Source of the DNA: Myxocyprinus asiaticus
Taxonomy: Eukaryota; Chordata; Actinopteri; Cypriniformes; Catostomidae
NCBI RefSeq assembly: GCF_019703515.2
Contig: NC_059359.1
Coordinates: 3,427,001 to 3,491,000, forward strand
DNA: 64,000 bases
Reading direction: 5' to 3'
Shown: positions 56,127 through 64,000 of the stretch, piece by piece
How positions within the stretch are numbered: position 1 is the stretch's first letter
Layout of the letters: every line of letters starts with the position of its first letter
The notes under the pieces: generated by a model
The model's database searches: none
Seen by the model: the letters and a program-made list of their open reading frames with translations, nothing else
Told to the model about the DNA's origin: nothing
Program-made: the position numbers and the translations under genes

Positions 56127-57192
56127 TAAAAGAATATTCAGTGTTCAAAACAATTTAAGCTCATTCGACAGAATTTGTGGCATAATGTTGATTACCACAA
56201 AAAATAATTTCGACTCGTCTCTATTTCTTTAAATAAAGAAAAAAATCGAGGTTACAGTGAGACACTTACTGTTGAAGTCAATGGGGCCAATTTTTGGAGG
56301 GTTTTAACACAGAAATGTGAAACTTATAATTTTATAAAATAAATGAATTCTATTAAAACTCATGTGTTATTTGAGCTGTAAAGTTGTTTAAATCGTCTTT
56401 TTTAATTTTTTATTTTAATCGTCATTTAATTTTATCCCATTTTCTCCCCAATTTTTGAATGCCCAATTCCCACTACTTAGTAGGTCCTCGTGGTGGTGCG
56501 GTTACTCCCCTCAATCTGGGTGGCGTAGGACAAGTCTCAGTTGCCTCTGCTTCTGAGACCGTCAATCCGCGCATCTTATCACGTGGCTCGCTGTGCATGA
56601 CACCGCGGAGACTCGCAGCATGTGGAGGCTCATGCTACTCTCTGTGATCCACGCACAACTTACCACACGCCCCATTGAGAGCGAGAACCACTAATCATGA
56701 CCACGAGGAGGTTACCCCATGTGACTCTAACTTCCCTAGCAACCGGGCCAATTTGGTTGCTTAGGAGACCTGGCTGGAGTCACTCAGCACACCCTGGATT
56801 CGAACTCGCGACTCGCGAGGGGTGGTAGTCATAAACCGGCATTTTTACAGTCATTATAGGGTTTTTTGACATTATATTGTCAAGGGAACGAAGTTGTAAA
56901 ATTGGCTATAACTTTACACAGAAAAGTTTAGTAAGTGATTTTCACACTAAAATCATGTTAACCCGCATAATGTTTACGTCTTGTCTCACATTTGAAACAG
57001 TGAGTATTGTAACGTTTACGGAGTGGCCCCATTCACTTCCATTGTAAGTGCCTCACTGTAACACAGATTTTTGCTATTTTATAAAGGAAAGGGCATAGTG
57101 ATATCGAAATTAATTCTTGTGGTAATCAACATTATGCCACAAATTCTGTTGATTGGCCTTAACTTGAATTGAACCCGTAATATTCCTTTAAG
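56127..57192. mobile_element. GGAATATTCC-family MITE with nested SINE I
   Basis: The left AAAAGAATATTCAGTGTTCA and GGCATAATGTTGATTACCAC are mirrored by GTGGTAATCAACATTATGCC and CCGTAATATTCCTTTAA. SINE copy I sits in the middle. Confidence 0.82.
56434..56829 (-). mobile_element. tRNA-headed SINE, copy I, lacking part of the head
   Basis: Family member with the extended 3' flank GCTGTAAAGTTGTTTAAATC shared with copy H. It ends at CGCGAGGGGTGGTAGTC, so the box A part of the tRNA-like head is missing. Confidence 0.85.
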
Positions 57193-57405
57193 CAATGAGC
57201 TACGAGAGGCAGTGCTATGTTGTGAATATAGTCATCTCAGAAAAACCTTCATTTTCACCAAACAGCTATTGCAGCCAATTAGATTCAAAATGTTCAAGGT
57301 ATTGTTTTTTGGATGGATGGAAATTCTGATCACAAAATCTACATACATTTTTAGCTATTTTTCTATGTATTCTGTACAGCCATTTTCTGAGAATGTCATT
57401 CAATT

Positions 57406-57412
<7 letters not shown>

Positions 57413-57437
<25 letters not shown>

Positions 57438-57438
57438 T
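57413..57438. repeat. (TA)n microsatellite
   Basis: A TA run of about 26 bp in ago3 intron 1. Confidence 0.93.
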
Positions 57439-57539
57439 TTATCATGCTGGTCTATGTGGTTTAATTTGTGTTTGTTGCTTGCTTTACATGTCTAAGTGGG
57501 CATTTCTGGGGCAGAATCAACTGCTTTTATAACATTAAA

Positions 57540-58250
57540 AGTCTGGCTACACGATAATAACATTCTTTTGAGAACTAAGTGGCCAGTGACCCTGAAGAAA
57601 CCAAACTGTTGTGCTTTCACTTGGTCAGATGCTTAATATGGCATGGTTAGAGATGTTTAATAATACCAGATGTTTCTGTCATCGAATCAAGGAGGGCCAC
57701 CGCAGAGGGGAATCCCCCTGTTGGTTTTCATTTTGAGGTAATGCTACAGGTGGGTGGAACAGACAAATTTATGTAATTTTCCTGCACAGGTTGCACAAAC
57801 TGTCTGTGGGACCTCACGAGAACATGACGCCACGATTACAACACTTTATGATCAAAGTGTCTAGTTTTCTCAGTCGTTCTCAATTTGCTCCGCTGTGCCA
57901 CACTGTGTGCCATTTTGACTTTTAATGACAGTTTCTTTGGCAGTGCCAAAGCAGGGGAGGAGTGACGTTCTTTGCACACTCTTCCCCTCATTCCATGATG
58001 TTTTAACAATATCCTCACGACCCCCTTCCATCGCCCATAAGTAGATGACATACTATGGCTGGTTTCTATGGAGAGTGCAGTTAGCCTGAAACTAGCATTG
58101 TGGATGGGGGTGTCACTGCCTTTCATGGATAATGAAAGTTTGTGATGGGACTCCAGTGATGGTGATAAGTTAGTCTTGGGGCAGTCAATGGTAAACATAG
58201 GTAAATGTATTAAATGGAACTTAGTACTACAGTCTTATTGGTAGCTGAAA
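57540..58250 (+). other. ago3 intron 1, repeat-free stretch
   Basis: This block is more GC-balanced and lacks known repeats. It contains a 120-codon minus-strand frame (58198-57836) with no recognisable domain. Possible conserved non-coding sequence; nothing more is supported. Confidence 0.35.
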
Positions 58251-58411
58251 GCATGTAGGGCTTTGTCTGTACAACCAAATATCAATATATTGTGATACTT
58301 TTTAATCACGATATTGTATCGATACTTTAGATCCATGTATTAAGGTATTTGTATTCAACTATTTGTGTATTCATGTCCTGTCCAGCATTTCAATAAAAAA
58401 GGTTGCCTAAA

Positions 58412-58817
58412 TTAGAGGTAGACCAATATATCGGTTTTGCCAATTAATCGGTGCCAATGGTTGCTTTTTTGGAACTATCGGTTATCTGAAAAATCTATGT
58501 CGATAGTTGCTGATAGTTTTTCATCTTTTCAAAATAAGAGTCCCCAGTGTGTTTCAGGCTTGTTTATACTTAAAAGTCCTGCTTTATGTGCAATCTTCCT
58601 TTTTTATTAGGATTTTGGTTGAACACAAACTGCATCTGGGATTTTTTTTTTTTTCATTTTGGACTCTTTGTCTTTGCCCGGCAAGTAAAGAGAGAAGATT
58701 TTTTTTTTCTTTTTGTTGACTTTCTATAAATCTATTTTAAAAAATGATCACCCAATTAATCTGCTATCGGCCTTTCCCACCACCTTAGTTATCGGTATCG
58801 GCAAAATCCACTGTCGG
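58412..58817. mobile_element. hAT-like fragment of the 16002-16538 family
   Basis: TAGAGGTAGACCAATATATC then GGTTTTGCCAATTAATCGG at the left, and TTATCGGTATCGGCAAAATC at the right, match the family ends. The right terminus is cut off. 58820-59040 resembles the interior of the 704-1961 family. Confidence 0.65.
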
Positions 58818-59643
58818 ATTCTTTTTTTAAAAATCTTTTTAGCACTTGTTACATTTACGTTCTACATATCAATGTAAAATAAGTACAAATTAGGCATATA
58901 AACAACAAACATGAAACAAAAAAATGTATGCAATATAATAGATGCAATTTCAAGACATCATTTATTGATGGAATACATGGACTTTGTATATTTTTGAAAA
59001 GCTATAATTTGACCATAATGATAAAAAACTAATAAAAAATTACAATGACAGTTTTTCCTAATTGTTTACACATGTTTGCTGAATCTTTGGGCCATTGTCC
59101 CAAAAATATAAACACAAACACAAAACCACAAACAAAATGCAAATGTCTACAAATATCTAGCAAACTGCATTCAGAACTGTTTTATCTCTTTCCAAAATGT
59201 TTTTTTTTCTTTTTTTTTTTTGCATCAAAATGACACGTGTCATATGAATAGATATGTCTACCAGCAAACAGCACACTGATGTGCTCAACACAAAGCACTA
59301 CATTAAATATCCCATCAGTAGGTTTATGCCTTTTGCATTCAGTGTTACTCTGTAGCCGTTTGTAAAATATTGTTACAGTAATGTATACCTACTCAAATAA
59401 ACAAACACACACAAATGCAATACAGTAACAAAAACATTGTAATTTATTTCCAAAATGTAGTATTTCTGAACACTTGTGTTTTGTATGTAACACTTTCCAT
59501 ACCCAACAGGAGAAAACCAGGAAAAACATTCAGTAAGAAAAAGGGGTTTTCTGTACAAAAATAAAAAATGAAAGTGGCTCATTCTTTCAAAGTTCTAAAC
59601 ACAAAAAGACAGAAACGCATGCAAAATGTGAGAAAAAAAGAAA

Positions 59644-60722
59644 TTAGGCTGTATCCTGCCTCCTATTTTGGTCTGGCCACAGCACCTCATCTACATCACA
59701 AACAATGTTCTCCCTGGCTAAACTGCAGGAGTGACGTATCCAGCCGCTGAAAGCCCCCACATCCACTTCACCACATGCATCCTCCATTGCCAGGAGAAGA
59801 GGTATGCGTCTGAGGGGATGGCGGTCATACACCTTCCGTCACAATGCCGAAAAAAAAACTCTTCAGTTGGGTTTAGGAATGGGAAATATGGTGGGAGGTA
59901 TAGAATAATAAATTGTGGGTGTTCGATGAGCCAGTTGCGGACCAGAGCAGCCTGGTGGAAATTCACGTTATCCCAGATGACAACATACCTGGGCTGCTCT
60001 GGTCCACCCCTCTGCTCGACTGGAATGAGGATGCCATGTAGGGTGTCCAGGAATGTGATGAGAAAAGCGTGGTTTTTAGAGACCAAGGTTGGCATGGTGA
60101 TGGAGGATGCTTTGCTGGCTAACGGCTGCGTACATGGTAATATTCCCTCTGCTGTCCATGGACGTTCACAATAGCATGGTGGCCAATAATGTTCCATCCC
60201 CATCCCCTTCTTTTGGCTAGGTTGAGGCCAGCCTCATCAGTGTAAATATAAATGTGCTGAATTGCAGCGGCATCCAGCTCCAAGACTGTCTTGTTGTCCG
60301 TTTCAGACAATATGTGAAATAGACCTAGAGCAGTCAATATGGTGAGGCACAAAACACTGGATTACAGTACTTTAATGTGTCTGTACAGTGCTGATATGAT
60401 AGTAAATTCATAGTATAGTACTTACTTGCACATATTCATAGCGCTGTTCTTTAACCCTCTCTGAGTTTCGCTCAAATGACACCCTGTAGACCTGTTTCAT
60501 CCGGATTCGGTTGCACTGTAATACACATTCAAATGTAGACAATCCCACCTGGTGAATGTTATTGAATATTGTGTTGTCTGCAATTATGTGGTTCTGGATT
60601 TCTTGTAGTCTAATAGTATTGTTTGCCACCACCATATTCACAATAGCGATCTCCTGTTCTGGTGTGAACAGCCGGTGTCTTCCATGGCCTGGCCATCGCT
60701 CACTTCTACAGAAGATCCACAA
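59644..60722 (-). pseudogene. IS630-like (Tc1/mariner superfamily) transposase, frameshifted
   Basis: Reading leftward: an HTH region RHRLFTPEQEIAIVNMVVAN near 60675; IYIYTDEAGLNLAKRRGWGW with the first Asp near 60240; YVVIWDNVNFHQAALVRNWL with the second Asp near 59965; LYLPPYFPFLNPTEEFF with the Glu near 59865. I count 35 residues between the second Asp and the Glu. A T-run at about 59850 breaks the frame. In the shifted frame it continues through KVYDRHPLRRIPLLLAMEDA to DEVLWPDQNRRQDTA near 59644, with one Trp codon now TGA. Likely inactive. Terminal repeats were not identified. Confidence 0.82.
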
Positions 60723-60879
60723 ATATGATATGATTGGTTACTGTAAGCTAAAATAATCTCTTCTTTCAATATGATATGACATTACTGTAACATTGGCCAA
60801 CAATCACTGAGTAACTTAGGCCTACTGATATGTCGGACTACAGTATACTACAATAAAACTTTGGGAATCACTGCTGTAG

Positions 60880-61798
60880 TGTATTTACTTTGATATTTAG
60901 GGTCATTGTCCTGCTGCATCACCCAACTTCTACTGACAACATGACGTTGTCCTGTAGAATACCTTGATCATCTTGGGAAATCATATATGGTAAGCGGTCC
61001 AGGCCCCGAATCAGCAAAGCATCCCCAAATCACGATGATCCCTCCACCGTACTTTACCGGGTTGGGTTGATGTTTTCATGTTGGTATGTGGTGCCCTTTT
61101 ACGCCATACGTATGCTGCGTGTTCTTCCCAAACAATTCAACCTTAGTTTCATCAGTCCACAAAACATTTTCCCAGTAGCGTTAGGGAGTGTCAAGGTGTT
61201 ATTTGGCAAACTTCAGGTGCGCGGCAATGTTTTTGTTGGAAGGCAGGGGCTTCCTTCGTGGTGTCCTGCCATGAACACCATACCTGTTTAATGTTTTCCA
61301 TATAGTAGACTCATGAACAGAGATGTTAACCAGTTCCAATGATTCCTTCAAGTCTTTAGCTGTCATTCTAGGGTTTTTTCTTACCTCATTGAGCATTCTG
61401 TGGTGTGCCCTTTGAGTCATCTTGACTGGACGGCCACTTCTAGGGAGAGTAGCCACAGTACTGAATCGTCTCCATTTATTGACAGTTTGTCTAACTGTGG
61501 ACAGATGAATAGCTAAGCTCTTCAAGATAACTTTATGCAAAGCAACAATTCTTTTAAACAAGGTCTTCTGAGATCGATTTTTTTTTTTTTTTTTTTGTGA
61601 GGCATGGTCCAAGTCAACAGTTGTCTCTAGTGAACAGCAAACTCAAAATGTTTGGTACTTTTTATGTCAAAGTAGCTCTAACCCACACTTCCAATCTTGT
61701 TTCATTAATTGGATGCCAGGTTTGCCAACTTCTAACTCTAATTAGCTTCTGTTGTCGTCATTAGCCTAGGGGTTCACATACTTTTTCCAACCTACACT
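60880..61798 (-). mobile_element. Tc1-like element, one end missing
   Basis: One end, AGGTTGGAAAAAGTATGTGA read on the minus strand from 61798, is a Tc1-type terminus followed by ACCCCTAGGCTAATGAC. No matching end is found near 60880, so the copy is truncated. It carries the transposase fossil at 61612-60900. Confidence 0.8.
60900..61612 (-). pseudogene. Tc1-like transposase fossil
   Basis: From 61612: MDHASQKKKKKNRSQKTLFK with a lysine run, an HTH (LAIHLSTVRQTVNKWRRFST), RSGRPVKMTQRAHHRMLNEV and DLKESLELVNISVHESTIWK, to AAHLKFAK at 61199. It continues in broken frames through WENVLWTDETKVELFGKN (first Asp), GGGIIVIWGCFA-like and VMQQDNDPK (second Asp) segments. The final catalytic Glu region is missing. 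Confidence 0.82.
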
Positions 61799-61799
61799 G

Positions 61800-63287
61800 T
61801 GAATGTTTGAATGATGTATTCAGTATGTGCAAGTACAATATAATAATTTGTGTTCTATTAGTTAAATAGATTGTGTTTGTTCATTATTGTAACTTAGATG
61901 AAGATCAAACCAGATTTTAAGACAAATTTATACATAAATGCAGGTAATTCCATGCCGATGTTCCCTTCCCCCACACCCCTGAGTACTTGAGTGCTCGAGT
62001 AGACAAAATGCCCAAAACGTACATACCAAGTGTAAACAGGACTTCTATCTCACATACGTTTGTATCGCAAAACTAGTGTAGTCACACTCTTTAGGAAAAT
62101 TAAAAGTCAAATAAAAAGAGCTCCTTTAAATCATTGCAATTATTTATGATGTTGCTTAATTTTAAACCATCAACAAAATCATCATGAAAATATCTTGAAT
62201 ATCAAATTTATTCAAATTGACAACTTATGTAAATTAACTGATTAGATATATTTGAAAATAAAAATGGCACATTATTTTTTTAAATGTATGTTTAGAAAAA
62301 TATGCCATCACAAATGTAAACAATACCGCTGAAAATTACATCCAGGGGGCAATTATTGACCCTTTAAGGAGAAGTTAATTTCTGACATTGGTGTGCGGCA
62401 TAAATTAGGTAGAAAATGGTGGAAGAGGAAGGAGGTTTTAGGGCCCTCTGGAGTGGGATGTCAGCCTGGGGAATGTTTTCATGGCAGTTACATATGGGGG
62501 CTTAACAAACTCTCTGTCGATGGGGCCCTCCATGGCTTTTACGGCCTGTTTTTTTCTTTGAAGTTTAGTTGGGGGAAGGCAAAAAAAAAAGGAATTTCGA
62601 CCAGAAAATAACCCTGAAAGGAGACATATGGGGTATGAGAGACAGAGCTTGACCAAGGATAGGCAACAGATTACCCCATTCTAAACTAGTTGAAACAACT
62701 TTTCTGATTTCTTTGTTTACAATTGCCCTGTCTGTGCTTAATAATTTTTCTTATTTCTTTCTGTGCTGTTAGCATATTGGGTCTGCTCGCAACACAGTGC
62801 ACCATTTACCCAGCTAAGGTGGAATCTTAACCCAGAATGGATCTTATTAATGCGGTCTTGCTGTGGTCACAGTTCAGGATGTTCCTCTGCCATTTACTTT
62901 GCCAAATTCTGGTATTACCACCCTCTATCCTTGCAAAAGCCTGACCTTTGTTTTGCCAACCTCCATATTCCTTGAGAATGGTGAACTTACAATGGGATGC
63001 AAACTACTCCCCTTTCAGCTAAAATCACCTTTTCTGAAATTGTTTGGTAAAATTTTCTACATTTTCCGTATTAAAATAATTTGAAAGGGTTACTTTAAGC
63101 TTAAACACTTACAAACACTAACATCTTGTGATTTTCGTGATGTTTATGGACAGAATCCAGTCCAAAAAATGGAATTACAATTGGGATATGTCCTAGTGTG
63201 CGAAAGACTTTAATTTAATTAGGCCAAAATAAATATAGTCTACATGTTCTGCTCACTTTAAGCTGAAAACAAAGCATCAAGAACATT
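61800..63287 (+). other. ago3 intron 1, distal stretch
   Basis: 62090-62215 is a diverged copy of the roughly 190-bp unit seen at 2748. 62390-62650 is GC-richer and repeat-free, possibly constrained. The rest shows nothing recognisable, and no ago3 exon 2 is found. Confidence 0.45.
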
Positions 63288-64000
63288 AGGGATGTGTAAA
63301 AATATCTTTTTTTTTTTTCCCCTATGCATAGCATTCTTCATTTGAACGATCTCGATATTGATTCTTAAATCCTAAGATCGATCTTTCACTCTATGTGGCA
63401 ACCCTCTACAGTGCAATTAAATCACTCACATGTGCAACCAAATCTCACGCTATGTGACTAAAAATGTCTACAATTAGCCACTGGCTGGTAAATGTTCAGA
63501 TTTCACTCACCAGTTATTGAGAAGTATAGTGGAGAAGTTATAATTGGCACAAAGATTATTTTACTGCGTGTTGAGAGTAAAAGTTTGGTTTAACTCGTCC
63601 TGTGTGTCCGAAGACAATATCCATGGATCCATATGTCATTGAACAATCTAATTAAAAACTTTAATTCTAATCACAAATGGATGCACTAAAATTACACACG
63701 TCTTCTCTCATTATATGTGCTTACTGGCTGATGCCACTAGTCTTAAAGAGACGGTACCGATTAAGCACATGCTCTAAATATCAATGTAAATTATGCAAGT
63801 AAACAACAAAAATGTAATAAAAATACTGTATATATGCAACATATGTCATTTCAAGACATTAATTGATGAAATAGACTGAATTTGAACATTTTCCAAAAGA
63901 TAAAATGACCAGTTTGCTGAAAAATCACTAAAACATAATTTGTTAAATTAATATTTTCGATTTGTACCTAGAAGGTTCGTTTATAATTAAGAGAATTAGC
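63288..64000. mobile_element. hAT-like element, second copy of the 704-1961 family, cut by window end
   Basis: It is inverted relative to 704-1961. Shared blocks include TGGCAACCCTCTACAGTGCA versus the CATTGTAGAGGGTTGTGC region, and GGCTGATGCCACTAGTCTTA versus AAGACGACCAGCATCAGCC. TCAATGTAAA and AACAACAAAAATG blocks match the fragment at 58820. It starts TTAGGGATGTGTAAAAATAT and continues past the window. Confidence 0.75.

Noticed and set aside
57836..58198. A 120-residue minus-strand frame in ago3 intron 1
   Set aside because: No domain, signal peptide, splice context or homology recognised; length is within chance for 64 kb of six-frame sequence.

Overview
The window is genomic DNA from a teleost fish, most likely a cypriniform such as a carp or minnow. 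The base composition is AT-rich. Coding exons are short and separated by introns packed with fish-type repeats: Tc1-like and hAT-like DNA transposons, tRNA-headed SINEs, palindromic MITEs and long AC/AT microsatellites. The species cannot be named from sequence alone.

The window holds two Argonaute genes in tandem on the plus strand. Exons 2 to 19 of ago1 run from 9239 to the stop codon at 43791. They encode all but about seven N-terminal residues of a protein very close to vertebrate AGO1. Exon 1 (the start codon) lies upstream of the window. A 3'UTR of about 4.1 kb, rich in MITEs, probably ends near 47.9 kb. A GC-rich promoter with GC-box, CCAAT and TATA-like elements lies at 51.35-51.45 kb. 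It precedes a long 5'UTR with several upstream ATGs and a tiny first coding exon (52127-52145, M-E-I-G-T-T) that fits ago3. The rest of ago3 lies beyond the window, so the 11.9 kb after 52145 is its intron 1. The order ago1 then ago3, same strand, matches the vertebrate AGO4-AGO1-AGO3 cluster. Both genes would encode miRNA-loading silencing effectors. In this ago1 the catalytic tetrad reads D-E-D-R, as in AGO1 and not in slicer-competent AGO2.

Layout: 1-9238 is ago1 intron 1, with hAT-like elements, a SINE, a tandem array of about 190-bp units, a foldback element and a Sleeping Beauty-type Tc1 fossil. 9239-19011 holds exons 2-9 (N, L1 and PAZ regions). 19012-30446 has two very large introns around exon 10, with an interrupted tandem array, a second Tc1 fossil, a long foldback element, a hAT-like element with nested SINE and L1 ORF1 pieces, and LINE debris. 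30447-31313 is a compact cluster of exons 11-14 (L2, MID, start of PIWI). 31314-43682 carries the PIWI exons 15-18, split by a third Tc1 fossil, SINEs and a 1.7-kb hAT-like element. 43683-47.9 kb is the last exon and 3'UTR. 48.29-51.26 kb is an unusual satellite. 51.3-52.15 kb is the ago3 promoter and exon 1. 52.15-64 kb is ago3 intron 1, with nested MITEs, SINEs and three transposase fossils.

The most striking non-genic structure is the intergenic satellite at 48.29-51.26 kb. It has a period of about 43 bp in which the palindromes ACTAGT and GATATC alternate every 21-22 bp. It contains blocks in opposite orientation and a higher-order duplication, is interrupted by two SINEs, and separates the ago1 3' end from the ago3 promoter. 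Other points of interest are long inverted repeats in ago1 introns, a shared 3' tail that suggests SINE transduction, and an IS630-like transposase fossil with DD35E spacing.
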